Source: JACCTU01 sp963769665 (GTDB lineage: Bacteria; Actinomycetota; Thermoleophilia; Gaiellales; Gaiellaceae). Taken from it: 64,000 nt of DNA. The notes under the pieces are model-generated. The model saw nothing but the letters and a program-made list of their open reading frames with translations. It ran no database searches and was not told the DNA's origin. The position numbers were made by a program, and so were the translations under genes. Of this stretch, positions 1 through 8,654 are shown piece after piece (position 1 is the first letter of the stretch; each line of letters opens with the position of its first letter). The stretch lies in assembly GCA_963769665.1 (NCBI GenBank), contig CAVYMQ010000002.1:124001-188000 (forward strand). Direction: 5' to 3'.

Positions 1-2
1 TC

Positions 3-1568
3 TACGTCGCGACGCAGTGGCTGCACGTCGACCGGGACCAGATCGCGCCGTGCCTCGGCCTCGAGCCCGAGCGGGTTCGCATCCACCTCGCCGGCGTCGG
101 CGGCGCGTTCGGTGGGCGCGAGGACTTGTCGATGCAGATCCACAGCGCGCTGCTCGCGCTGCACACGAGTCGGCCCGTGAAGATGGTCTACAACCGCGAG
201 GAGTCGTTCGTCGGCCACGTGCATCGGCACCCGGCGAAGATCTGGGCCGAGCACCGAGCGGACCGCGACGGGAAGCTCGTCTGCGTCCGCATGCGGATCC
301 TGCTCGACGGCGGGGCGTATGCGTCCTCGTCGACCGCGGTGACGTCGAACGCGGCGGCGTTCGCATGCGGTCCCTACGCGGTCGCGAACGCGCTGCTCGA
401 GTCGACGTGCGTCTACTCGAACAACCCGCCCTGCGGAGCGATGCGCGGCTTCGGCGCTGTGCAGACGTGCTTCGCCGCCGAGGCGCAGATGGACAAGCTC
501 GCGGACGCCCTCGGGCTCGACCCGGTCGAGCTGCGGCTCCGCAACGCGCTGGCGCCGGGCGACGTGCTCCCGACCGGTCAGAAGCTCGAGGGGTCGCTGC
601 CGGTCGCCGAGGTGATCCGCCGCGCCGCCGAGCTGCCGATCCCCGAGCCCGAGCCGCTGCCGCGGGAGGCGATCGGGCTCCCCGGAGGGGCGGGCAACAC
701 GACGCGCGGGGAGGGTGTGCGCCGCGGCGTCGGCTTCGCGGTCGGGTTCAAGAACATCTGCTACTCGGAGGGCTTCGACGACTACTGCGCGGCGCGGGTT
801 CAGCTGCGCGCCGACGGAAGCGCAGAGGTGCACTGTGCGGCAGCGGAGGTCGGCCAGGGCGTGACGAACGTGATCCTGCAGGTCGCGCGAACCGAGCTCG
901 GCACGGATGACGTCACCCTTGCCCCGCACACCACGGCGACCGTCGACTCGTCGGGCTCGACGTCGGCGTCGCGCATGACGTGGATGGCGGCCGGTGCGGT
1001 GCAGCTCGCGTGTCGCGCCGCAGTCGAGGAGCGCGAGGTGTCCAGGGGAGAGGTCGACGTGGAGCGGATCTACCGGCACCCGCGCACGAGCCCACTCGAC
1101 CCCGAGACGGGTCAGACCACGGGCGAGCGCTCGCATGTCGCCTTCGCGTGCGCGGCGATGCGCGTCGTTGCGGAGGTCGATGTCGATCTCGGCCTCACGC
1201 GTGTCGTCTGGATCGGAACGGCACAGGACGTCGGCGCCGCGATCAACCCGGTCGCGGTGGAAGGTCAGATCGAGGGCGGCACCGCGCAGGGTCTCGGGCT
1301 GGCGCTGATGGAGGAGATCCAGACGCGCGGCGGGCTGATCACGAACGCGAGCTTCACCGACTACCTGATCCCGACGACTCTCGACATGCCGCCGGTCGAC
1401 TCGGTGCTCGTGGAGGTTCCGGAGCCGAGCGCGCCGTACGGTGTCAAGGGGGTCGGCGAGCCGCCGACGGTTGTCTCCACCGCCGCGATCGTCGCGGCGC
1501 TTCGGGACGCGACCGGCCGTCCGCTCGTGCGTGTGCCGGTCCGGCCCGACGACGTCGTCGGGCTCTAG
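3..1568 (+). CDS. Xanthine dehydrogenase-family molybdopterin-binding subunit (5' partial)
   Basis: Large molybdenum-cofactor subunit of a xanthine dehydrogenase/aldehyde oxidase-type hydroxylase, which hydroxylates a heterocycle or aldehyde in the cytoplasm with partner FAD and FeS subunits. The frame is open from base 3, so the N-terminus lies outside the window; 521 residues are visible. GGAFGGRED near the visible start is a family cofactor-binding motif, and GVKGVGEPP near the end carries the family catalytic glutamate (GVGEPP). The overall form resembles purine-type subunit D (PucD). Substrate specificity cannot be read from the fragment. The partner subunits should lie upstream. The VOC gene follows after 2 bases and is probably co-transcribed. 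Confidence 0.9.
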   Translation, partial: YVATQWLHVDRDQIAPCLGLEPERVRIHLAGVGGAFGGREDLSMQIHSALLALHTSRPVKMVYNREESFVGHVHRHPAKIWAEHRADRDGKLVCVRMRILLDGGAYASSSTAVTSNAAAFACGPYAVANALLESTCVYSNNPPCGAMRGFGAVQTCFAAEAQMDKLADALGLDPVELRLRNALAPGDVLPTGQKLEGSLPVAEVIRRAAELPIPEPEPLPREAIGLPGGAGNTTRGEGVRRGVGFAVGFKNICYSEGFDDYCAARVQLRADGSAEVHCAAAEVGQGVTNVILQVARTELGTDDVTLAPHTTATVDSSGSTSASRMTWMAAGAVQLACRAAVEEREVSRGEVDVERIYRHPRTSPLDPETGQTTGERSHVAFACAAMRVVAEVDVDLGLTRVVWIGTAQDVGAAINPVAVEGQIEGGTAQGLGLALMEEIQTRGGLITNASFTDYLIPTTLDMPPVDSVLVEVPEPSAPYGVKGVGEPPTVVSTAAIVAALRDATGRPLVRVPVRPDDVVGL

Positions 1569-1570
1569 CC

Positions 1571-2284
1571 GTGTTCGACCACGTCACGATCCGGGTCTCG
1601 GATCGCGACGCCGCGACGCAGTTCTACGACACCGTGCTGCGCACGCTCGGGATCGAACGGCCGGGGGGCGACGAGACGTACACCGAGTGGGACGACTTCT
1701 CGTTCGCGGAAGCCGAGGCGGCGACGAGTGGGCTGCACATCGCCTTCGTCGCACCGACGCGCGGCCATGTTGACGACTTCTGGCGGGCCGGCACCGAAGC
1801 CGGCTACCGGGACGACGGCGCACCGGGCTGGCGCCCGCAGTACCGCGATGACTACTACGGCTCGTTCCTGCTCGACCCGGACGGCAACAGCATCGAGGCG
1901 GTGCATCACGGCGCGATGCGGGGCGTAGGGATCGACCACCTCTGGATCCGCGTCGCGGACGTCGCGGCGGCGAAGGCCTTCTACGAGCTCGTCGCGCCGT
2001 TCGCCGGCTACCGCCTCAGGGATGACACGCCGACTCGCGTCCGCTTCGCCGGTGGGAGCGGCTCGTTCTCGCTCGTCGAAGGGACGCCGACCAAGCCGTT
2101 CCACTTGGCGTTCGCGGCCGACGACGACGAGACGGTCAAGGCGTTTCATCGCGACGTCACCGCGGCGGGGTACCGCGACAACGGAGGCCCGGGCGAGCGT
2201 CCCGAGTACCACAAGGGGTACTACGGCGCGTTCGTGCTCGACCCCGACGGTCACAACGTCGAGGTCGTGAACCACAACCGCTAG
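1571..2284 (+). CDS. Two-domain VOC (glyoxalase/dioxygenase-fold) protein
   Basis: 237-residue protein made of two tandem vicinal-oxygen-chelate modules, roughly residues 1-115 and 119-237. Each begins with an FDHVTIRVSD- or IDHLWIRVAD-type strand and ends with a DPDGNSIEAVHH- or DPDGHNVEVVNH-type strand, the usual VOC metal-site signature. Members act as metal-dependent lyases, isomerases, dioxygenases or resistance proteins; the substrate here is unknown. The GTG start lies two bases after the stop of the molybdenum hydroxylase, so the two are probably one transcript. The stop TAG lies in a CTAG whose other strand is the stop of the M23 gene. Confidence 0.85.
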   Translation: MFDHVTIRVSDRDAATQFYDTVLRTLGIERPGGDETYTEWDDFSFAEAEAATSGLHIAFVAPTRGHVDDFWRAGTEAGYRDDGAPGWRPQYRDDYYGSFLLDPDGNSIEAVHHGAMRGVGIDHLWIRVADVAAAKAFYELVAPFAGYRLRDDTPTRVRFAGGSGSFSLVEGTPTKPFHLAFAADDDETVKAFHRDVTAAGYRDNGGPGERPEYHKGYYGAFVLDPDGHNVEVVNHNR

Positions 2285-3696
2285 CGGCCCCCGATCTCGT
2301 CGCCGCGCCGGGCGTCCGCGTTCGTCCGTGGGTGTGCGACGTCGTCGCGCATCACGATCGTGTCGCGGAAGAGAATCGGGAACGTCTCGAGGTCGTCGTC
2401 CGAGATCTCGAACGTCGACGAGTTCTGCACCTGGATGTGCAGGTGCGGCTCGTCCGAGTTCCCCGAGTCGCCGACGAGACCGATGTCCTGTCCGGACACG
2501 ACGCGGTCGCCGACGCGCACGCGCGCGCTGCCCTGCTTCAGGTGCGCGTAGAGGACGTAGCGGCCGCCACCGATGTCGACGACGACGATGTTCCCCTCGG
2601 GATGCTCGAGATCGCTGTCCCCGACGGGCGCATCCGGCCGCGAGTCGATCACCACCGTGACTCTGCCGTCGCCCGGCGCGAGCAGCCGCTTGCTGTAGGT
2701 GTAGTAGTTCGTGAGCAGGTCGGCCCCGCCGCGGTGCGTCTTCCCGTCGCGGACCTGGAAGAGGTCGAGCGCGTGCCGCTGCGCGCGCAGCGGGTAGTGG
2801 CCGTTGACGAGGGCGCTCCGGCCGCCCGAGGCGACGAACCACACGCCCTCGAACGGCAGGTCGATCGCGACGGCGTCCTCCGGGCCGCGCTCGAGCTGCA
2901 CGAGCTGGAGAGCGAGGAACAGCGAGCCGAGCGCGACGAGGAAGTTGAACGCGAGCGAGATCCGCCTGCGCGGGACGATTGCGAGCAGGGCGAGCGCGGC
3001 GAGCCCGATCCAGAACGCGAGCACGATCGTCCGATGTGAGCCGGGAAACAGAAGCTCGTAGAGCGCGAACGTCCCGGGCAGGCTCGCGGCGCCGAGCAGT
3101 GCTGCGAAGATCCACACGTTCACCGCCTGCGTGGCATACGGGAGCCGGCGAAGGAGCCCGGGCTCGAGATCCTCCGTGCGTGCGTGCCGCACGCGCACTG
3201 CGAACAGAACGGCCGGCAGCACGATCGCGACGGCGACCATCGCGAGGAAGAGGTCGCCCGCATGGTAGGACGCGACGAACGCGAGCAACACCGTGAGCGA
3301 GAGGACGAGCTCGCGCTTGCCGAGCCGCGCGCGTCCCCTTCCCTCTGCCGTCTCCGCGGCCAGCGCGAGCACGAGGATGACGGCGGAGAGCACGCCCGCC
3401 AGCGTCAGGGCGAGGTCGACGTCCATCGTTCCGAGCAGCAGCCCCGGCCCGGCCGCGAGCGGGACGAACACGGCGAGGGCGGCGAAGCCCAGCACGACGT
3501 TGCGCTTCGTGGCCACCACCGTGCGGGTCGGCGCAGCGTCGGGGTCGAGCGTCTTGAACGCGAGCAGCCCCAGCACGAACACCGCGACGAACGCGGGCAG
3601 TCCCAGCAATCCGAGAACGCCGAGCAACAGCCAACAGAGCGCGAGCGCGCCGAAGAGGACGCGTCGCCGGGTCGTCTCAGTCCAGGCGGAGCGCAC
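2281..3696 (-). CDS. Polytopic membrane protein with C-terminal M23 (LytM) peptidase domain
   Basis: 471 residues. About the first 265 residues hold seven or eight hydrophobic segments. The C-terminal part is an M23-type peptidase domain: H308 and D311 in RHALD match the first zinc motif, YAHLKQG (H385) is the usual third element, and HLHIQ (H418, H420) is the last. The zinc ligands therefore look intact, so a cell-wall or protein endopeptidase activity is plausible. The domain most likely faces the exterior. The chosen ATG overlaps the upstream methyltransferase by 20 bases, suggesting translational coupling. No known orthologue name can be assigned. Confidence 0.8.
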   Translation of the reverse strand: MRSAWTETTRRRVLFGALALCWLLLGVLGLLGLPAFVAVFVLGLLAFKTLDPDAAPTRTVVATKRNVVLGFAALAVFVPLAAGPGLLLGTMDVDLALTLAGVLSAVILVLALAAETAEGRGRARLGKRELVLSLTVLLAFVASYHAGDLFLAMVAVAIVLPAVLFAVRVRHARTEDLEPGLLRRLPYATQAVNVWIFAALLGAASLPGTFALYELLFPGSHRTIVLAFWIGLAALALLAIVPRRRISLAFNFLVALGSLFLALQLVQLERGPEDAVAIDLPFEGVWFVASGGRSALVNGHYPLRAQRHALDLFQVRDGKTHRGGADLLTNYYTYSKRLLAPGDGRVTVVIDSRPDAPVGDSDLEHPEGNIVVVDIGGGRYVLYAHLKQGSARVRVGDRVVSGQDIGLVGDSGNSDEPHLHIQVQNSSTFEISDDDLETFPILFRDTIVMRDDVAHPRTNADARRGDEIGGR

Positions 3697-5146
3697 CGAG
3701 CTCGAGCAGCTCTTCGCAGAGGTCGAGCACGTCGCGCCGAAACTCCCTCAGCTCGTCGTCGTCGAGCTCGCGCAGGTCCGCGACCTCTTCGACGGCATCT
3801 TCGAGAGGCGTCTCCCCGTCGAGGAGCTCGAGGATCTCGAGCGCGTCGGGCGTCGTGTCCACGGCGGAGTTCGTGCCGCTCGCGAGGACGGCGACCGCGT
3901 CTGTCGGGACCGGCGCGTCGACCGTGGGCTCCAGCTCGTGCTGAACCCTGAGGGGCATCGCCACCGACAGGCTCAGCTCGAGCAGGTCGTTCCGCCCGAG
4001 CTCCTCGAGTCGCGCGCGATTCTCGAACGCACGCTCGATCTGCTCGCCGGACTCCTCGACGTCGTCCTCGTCGACCGAGTCGACGCGGACCGTCGGCTCG
4101 CCGCCGGAGCGCCCCTTGAGGATCACTGCGCCGTCGCTCACCCAGCGCACGCCGAGCTCGTCGAGGTAGCGCGCCCACTCGTCGAGCGCGGCGCCGTAGG
4201 CCTCGGGGTCGCCTTCGAGGTGCGAGTTCCACGCCGCGGCGTGACCGAGCGGGTCGGTCTCCTCCGCGACGAGGATCCAGCTGTCGCAACCGGTCCGCTC
4301 GGCCCAGGCAACGACTCGCTCGTCGGGCTCGTCCTCGTCCTCGGCGACCCAGCTGACGAGCATCGTGGCGAACCCTCCCTCGGCGAGGTGCGCCGCCGAC
4401 TCGGCGACGATGCGCTCGGAGACCTCATCCGCTGTTCCGCCGGCGTCGCGGTACGCCCAACGGCGCTCGGGCGAGACGACGTACGGCGCGTTGCAGGTGA
4501 TCAGGTCGAACTTCTCGCCGGTGACAGGCTCGAACAGGCTGCCGCTGCGGGTCTCGATGTTCGTCAGCCCGTTGAGCGCCGCGTTCAGGCGGGTGAACTC
4601 GAGCGCGCGCGGGTTCACGTCCGTCGCGATCACGTGGCCGGCGTGCCCGGCCGCGCGGAGCGCGTGGACGCCGCTGCCCGTGCCGACGTCGAGCGCGCGC
4701 TCGACGCGGCGACGCGGCGTCAGCGTGTCGAGCAGCCGCGCCGTCGGCGTGTAGGCGGCGACGTAGTCGTGCGGGTCGTCGAGGTCGCGGGAAAAGCCGT
4801 CCGCCGCGACGTAGAGGTCGTCGACCGGAAGGATCCGCGCCCGGGGGACGACCTCGTCGCCGACGTCGGCGAGCCCTGCGGGCTCGAGCGCCTCGACCGC
4901 GTCCCGCCCGAGCGCCGCGACCGCGTCATCCAACGGGACGGGGCGCAGGAGGAAGAACGCCCGCACGACGGTCGCGAGCTTCGTGTCCGGAAGCATGCGC
5001 TCGTTGACCGGGACATCCTCGGCTCCGCCTGAGTACGCGTCGTCGCCGAGCAGGTCGACGACGCCCGCCTCGGAGTAGCCGGCGCTCCGCAGGGCGTCTC
5101 CGACGGTCGCCGCCGCGTGCCCGATCGTGCGCGTGTCCGTGGCCAT
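3677..5146 (-). CDS. Class I SAM-dependent methyltransferase (HemK/RlmG-like)
   Basis: 489 residues. A Rossmann methyltransferase core sits around residues 150-270: LDVGTGSGVHAL is the SAM-binding glycine motif, ATDVNP the acidic loop, and CNAPYV corresponds to the NPPY catalytic motif with Ala for Pro at position 2. NPPY enzymes methylate exocyclic amines of RNA bases, DNA or glutamine. The N-terminal 150 residues resemble the extra domain of actinobacterial relatives, and the acidic C-terminal third (about 370-489) looks like a second accessory domain. Target unknown. It faces away from the response regulator at 5214 and overlaps the M23 gene by 20 bases. Confidence 0.85.
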   Translation of the reverse strand: MATDTRTIGHAAATVGDALRSAGYSEAGVVDLLGDDAYSGGAEDVPVNERMLPDTKLATVVRAFFLLRPVPLDDAVAALGRDAVEALEPAGLADVGDEVVPRARILPVDDLYVAADGFSRDLDDPHDYVAAYTPTARLLDTLTPRRRVERALDVGTGSGVHALRAAGHAGHVIATDVNPRALEFTRLNAALNGLTNIETRSGSLFEPVTGEKFDLITCNAPYVVSPERRWAYRDAGGTADEVSERIVAESAAHLAEGGFATMLVSWVAEDEDEPDERVVAWAERTGCDSWILVAEETDPLGHAAAWNSHLEGDPEAYGAALDEWARYLDELGVRWVSDGAVILKGRSGGEPTVRVDSVDEDDVEESGEQIERAFENRARLEELGRNDLLELSLSVAMPLRVQHELEPTVDAPVPTDAVAVLASGTNSAVDTTPDALEILELLDGETPLEDAVEEVADLRELDDDELREFRRDVLDLCEELLELGALRLD

Positions 5147-5213
5147 CGCGCGAGATCATGCCGATTTGCGCTCTCACAGGCGATTCACAAGAACCGCTGC
5201 CACCATGTGGCCC

Positions 5214-5912
5214 ATGAGCACCACGAACGACAGGCACCGGATCCTCGTCGTCGACGACGAGCCCTCGATCGTCGACGCGGTCGCGACCGCTCTGCGTTAC
5301 GAGGGCTACGAGGTCGAGGAGGCGTACAACGGCCGGCAGGCGCTCGACGCCGTCAGTCGGGAAGAGCCCGACCTGATCGTGCTCGACTGGATGCTTCCCG
5401 ACATCGAGGGGATCGAGGTCGGGCGGCGCCTGCGAGCGCGCGGCTTCAAGAGCGCGGTCTTGTTCCTGACCGCGAAGGACGCGACCGAGAACAAGGTCGA
5501 GGCGCTGCGGGCGGGCGGCGACGACTACGTGACGAAGCCCTTCAGCCTCGCGGAGATCGTCGCGCGGGCGCAGGCGATCCTCCGCCGGACGATCGGAGCG
5601 CTCCCCGGCGACGTCCTGCGCTTCGACGACCTCGTGCTCGACGAGGCACGGCACGAGGTGCACCGCGGCGGTGCGGCGATCGAGCTGACCGCGACCGAGT
5701 TCAGCCTGCTTCGCTACTTCATGCTCAACCCACGGCGAGTGCTCTCGAAGGCGCAGATCCTGCAGAACGTGTGGCGCTACGACTTCGGCGGCAACTCGAA
5801 CGTGGTCGAGACGTACATCAGCTACCTGCGGAAGAAGCTCGACGCCCACGGCACGCCGCTGATCAAGACCGTGCGGCAGGCGGGTTACATGCTCGACGCC
5901 GGGACGGACTAG
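5214..5912 (+). CDS. OmpR/PhoB-family response regulator
   Basis: 232 residues. The receiver domain (about 8-120) has the acidic pair in LVVDDEP, phospho-acceptor D58 in VLDWMLP and the lysine of VTKPF. The C-terminal winged helix (about 135-230) carries the usual LTATEFSLL and VETYISYLRKKL segments. It should bind DNA after phosphorylation by the adjacent kinase. ATG at 5214 gives the best N-terminus; an in-frame ATG at 5205 would add three residues. The stop abuts the kinase GTG at 5913, so the pair is one transcript. The signal is unknown. Confidence 0.93.
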   Translation: MSTTNDRHRILVVDDEPSIVDAVATALRYEGYEVEEAYNGRQALDAVSREEPDLIVLDWMLPDIEGIEVGRRLRARGFKSAVLFLTAKDATENKVEALRAGGDDYVTKPFSLAEIVARAQAILRRTIGALPGDVLRFDDLVLDEARHEVHRGGAAIELTATEFSLLRYFMLNPRRVLSKAQILQNVWRYDFGGNSNVVETYISYLRKKLDAHGTPLIKTVRQAGYMLDAGTD

Positions 5913-7328
5913 GTGCTCGATCGGCTCTCGTTGCGCGCGCGCCTCGTGCTCGGGGTGATCGTGCTCGGGGCGATCGGGCTCGCGGTCGCGAACGTCGCGA
6001 CGTACGCGTCTCTTCGCTCGTTCCTGATCGATCGAACCGATGCGTCACTCGAGCAGGCCAGCCCCGGAATCGAGCACGAGCTCGCGCGGTCGGGCTGCAA
6101 TCCCGGCCGGCGACCGCCTCCCGGCGTCAACCCCGGCGACTTCGTCCAGGTGCGGACGGCCGACGGCACCGTGGCCTGCAGCTGGCAGCTGACGCCGCTC
6201 GGCGAGTCCGCGCCGTCGCCGCCGGCGCTCCCCGACACGATCGACTCGGGCGACGCCGGCCAGGCTTCGTACTTCACCGTGTCGGCGCGCGAGGGCGGCG
6301 ACCGCTACCGCGTGCGCGCGGCGACCGTGCCGGGCACCGACGCGATGCTGATCACCGGGACGTCGCTCGCGGACGTCGACGCGACGCTCCGCCGCCTGCT
6401 CGCGATCATGCTGCTCGTCACGCTTGGCGTGCTCGCCGCGCTCGCAGCGCTGGGCCTCTGGGTCGTCAGGATAGGGCTGCGGCCGCTCGACGAGATCGGC
6501 AACACCGCCGCGGCGATCGCCGAGGGCGACCTCACGCGCCGAGTCGAGCGCGCTGAGCCGCGCACCGAAGTGGGGCGGCTCGGGCTCGCTCTGAACGCGA
6601 TGCTCGCGCAGATCGAGGCGGCGTTCGACGCGCAGGCCGCGTCCGAGCGACGGCTACGACGCTTCGTTGCGGACGCGTCGCACGAGCTGCGGACGCCGCT
6701 CGCCGCTGTCCGCGCGTACGCCGAGCTCTTCGGACGCGGCGCCGACCGTCGCCCCGACGACCTCGAGCGCGCGATGACGGGCATAGGTCGCGAGTCCGAG
6801 CGGATGACCGTCCTCGTCGAGGACCTGCTCCTCCTGGCGCGGCTGGACGAAGGGCGGCCGCTCGAGCGCGAGCCGGTCGAGCTCGACGAGGTCGTCACCG
6901 AGGCGGTGGACGCGGCCGTCGCCGTCGACCCGGACCGGCCGGTCGACCTCGAGGCGGACCCCGTCGTCGTGCTCGGCGACCGCGACCGTCTGCGGCAGGT
7001 GCTCGACAACCTCCTGAGCAACGTCCGCGCGCACACGCCGGCGGGGTCACCGGTGCGCGTCCGCGTCGGCTCCGAGAACGGGCTCGCGGTGGTCGAGGTA
7101 GCCGACTCCGGGCCTGGGATGACGAGCGAGGAGGCGGCGCGCGTGTTCGAGCGTTTCTACCGCTCCGACTCGTCGCGCTCGCGCGCGACCGGCGGCGTCG
7201 GGCTCGGCCTGTCCATCGTCGCAGCGGTCGCCGAGGCGCACGGCGGAGCCGTCAGTGCCCACTCGACGCCGGGCGACGGTGCCACGTTCCGCATCACGTT
7301 CCCACGAAACGGAGGTACCCCCCGATGA
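5913..7328 (+). CDS. Sensor histidine kinase (HAMP, HisKA, HATPase)
   Basis: 471 residues, partner of the regulator at 5214. Transmembrane helices lie near residues 11-31 and 163-185, with an extracytoplasmic sensor of about 130 residues between them. A HAMP linker (190-240) follows, then the HisKA box with phospho-accepting H257 in DASHELRTPL. ATPase motifs follow: an N box (DNLLSNVRAH), DSGPGM (G1), an FERFYR F box and GVGLGLSIV (G2). The stop overlaps the ATG of the intradiol dioxygenase gene (ATGA), so that gene may be co-expressed. The sensor region has no domain I recognise. Confidence 0.93.
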   Translation: MLDRLSLRARLVLGVIVLGAIGLAVANVATYASLRSFLIDRTDASLEQASPGIEHELARSGCNPGRRPPPGVNPGDFVQVRTADGTVACSWQLTPLGESAPSPPALPDTIDSGDAGQASYFTVSAREGGDRYRVRAATVPGTDAMLITGTSLADVDATLRRLLAIMLLVTLGVLAALAALGLWVVRIGLRPLDEIGNTAAAIAEGDLTRRVERAEPRTEVGRLGLALNAMLAQIEAAFDAQAASERRLRRFVADASHELRTPLAAVRAYAELFGRGADRRPDDLERAMTGIGRESERMTVLVEDLLLLARLDEGRPLEREPVELDEVVTEAVDAAVAVDPDRPVDLEADPVVVLGDRDRLRQVLDNLLSNVRAHTPAGSPVRVRVGSENGLAVVEVADSGPGMTSEEAARVFERFYRSDSSRSRATGGVGLGLSIVAAVAEAHGGAVSAHSTPGDGATFRITFPRNGGTPR

Positions 7329-7921
7329 CTGAGCACGAGCTGACCCGGAGGCGCCTGCTCGCCCTCGGGCTGGCGATTCCACCGCTCGCGGCACTGGCCG
7401 GAACCGACCTGTTCGCAGGCGAGCTGCTCGCGGCGACGCCCGCGATCGCCGACGACGACGACCCGACACCCGCGCAGACCGAAGGCCCGTACTTCACGCC
7501 GAACTCGCCGCTGCGGCGCTCGATCGTGCCCGCGGGCGCGGCCGGGGTTCGGCTGACGCTGTCCGGCCGCGTGCTCACGACCGCGGGCAAGCCGGTCGCG
7601 CGTGCGCTGATCGACTTCTGGCAGGCCGACGCCGGCGGCGCGTACGACAACAGCGGCTACCGCTTTCGCGGCCACCAGTTGACGGACGCCAAGGGTCGCT
7701 ACGCGCTGACGACCGTCGTTCCCGGTCTTTACCCGGGCCGCACGAAGCACATCCACGTCAAGGTGCAGCCGCGCGGCGGGTCGATCCTGACGACGCAGCT
7801 CTACTTCCCCGGCGTTGCGCGGAACCGCTCGGACTCGATCTTCCAGTCCGCGTTGCTCGTGCGCAACTGGCGGAAGGTCGGCGCGAGGCGCGCCGCCCGC
7901 TTCGACTTCGTGCTCAGGTAG
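7325..7921 (+). CDS. Intradiol ring-cleavage dioxygenase-family protein with Tat signal
   Basis: 198 residues, short for the family. The N-terminus (TRRRLLALGLA) looks like a twin-arginine signal with an Ala-rich cleavage region near residue 37, so export is likely. The intradiol fold carries the non-heme iron signature: Y136 in PGLYPG and H142/H144 in KHIH, with the first tyrosine ligand probably Y107 or Y112. Related secreted dioxygenases act on catechol-like aromatics; the substrate here is not known. The ATG overlaps the kinase stop by 4 bp, so the two-component system may control it or sense its chemistry. Confidence 0.82.
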   Translation: MTEHELTRRRLLALGLAIPPLAALAGTDLFAGELLAATPAIADDDDPTPAQTEGPYFTPNSPLRRSIVPAGAAGVRLTLSGRVLTTAGKPVARALIDFWQADAGGAYDNSGYRFRGHQLTDAKGRYALTTVVPGLYPGRTKHIHVKVQPRGGSILTTQLYFPGVARNRSDSIFQSALLVRNWRKVGARRAARFDFVLR

Positions 7922-7942
7922 AGAGATGGCTATCGTGCGGCG

Positions 7943-8644
7943 ATGCGGATGCGCATCGCCGTGCTCGCGTTCGCCGTCCTCGCGCTCGGCGGGCAGGCGC
8001 AGGCCGCCGATCCGCCGCCGCTCCGCGTCCTGTTCGTCGGCAACAGCCTGACGGCGACGAACGACCTGCCGGGCATGGTCGCCGCGCTCGGGAAAGCGTC
8101 GCGGTTTCGCGACGTCGAGGTGCGGACGCTCGCTCCCGGCGGTTGGTCGCTCGAGGATCACTGGCGGCTCGGCGAGGCACCGCGGGTGCTCGCGTCGCAG
8201 CACTGGGACGCGATCGTCCTCCAGCAGGGCCCGTCGGCGCTGCCCGAAAGCCAGGTCGATCTGCGCACCTGGGCGACGCGGATCGCGGCGGAAGCGCGTG
8301 AGCGCGGGACGCGGCCGGCGCTCTTCACTGTCTGGCCGGAGAGCTACCGCTTCGCGGTGTTCCCCGACGTGCTCGCGTCGTATCGCAACGCCGCGCGCGC
8401 GGCCCGTGCGGAGCTCTTCCCGGCAGGCGACGCGTGGCGCGCGGCCTGGCGTCGCGACCCGAAGCTTCCGCTCTACGGCCCGGACGGCTTCCACCCGAGC
8501 CGGCTCGGGAGCTATCTCGCGGCCGTCGTGATCTACGCCGGGCTCGTGAAGGCGTCGCCGGTGGGGCTCCCGCGGCTCTGGGTCTCCGCGAAGCGCGCAC
8601 GGGTGCTCCAGGCCGCAGCGGCCGAGGCCCTCCGCCGCACCTAG
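7943..8644 (+). CDS. Secreted SGNH/GDSL-type hydrolase
   Basis: 233 residues with a Sec signal (hydrophobic residues 4-20, AQA cleavage around 21). LFVGNSLT supplies the block I nucleophilic serine and GPDGFHPS near residue 190 supplies the block V Asp/His pair, so an esterase or lipase activity on an exported or cell-surface substrate is plausible. The ATG at 7943 follows the dioxygenase gene by 21 bases. Nothing in the sequence defines the substrate. Confidence 0.78.
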   Translation: MRMRIAVLAFAVLALGGQAQAADPPPLRVLFVGNSLTATNDLPGMVAALGKASRFRDVEVRTLAPGGWSLEDHWRLGEAPRVLASQHWDAIVLQQGPSALPESQVDLRTWATRIAAEARERGTRPALFTVWPESYRFAVFPDVLASYRNAARAARAELFPAGDAWRAAWRRDPKLPLYGPDGFHPSRLGSYLAAVVIYAGLVKASPVGLPRLWVSAKRARVLQAAAAEALRRT

Positions 8645-8654
8645 ACTCGGACGC

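Noticed and set aside
1565..3634. Long minus-strand open frame of 689 codons
   Set aside because: It is the shadow of the VOC and M23 genes: Arg/Ala-rich translation with no domain, while the overlapping frames carry clear motifs.
3293..5032. Long plus-strand open frame of 579 codons opposite the methyltransferase
   Set aside because: High-GC antisense shadow with no recognisable domain; the opposite frame has intact SAM-binding and NAPY motifs.
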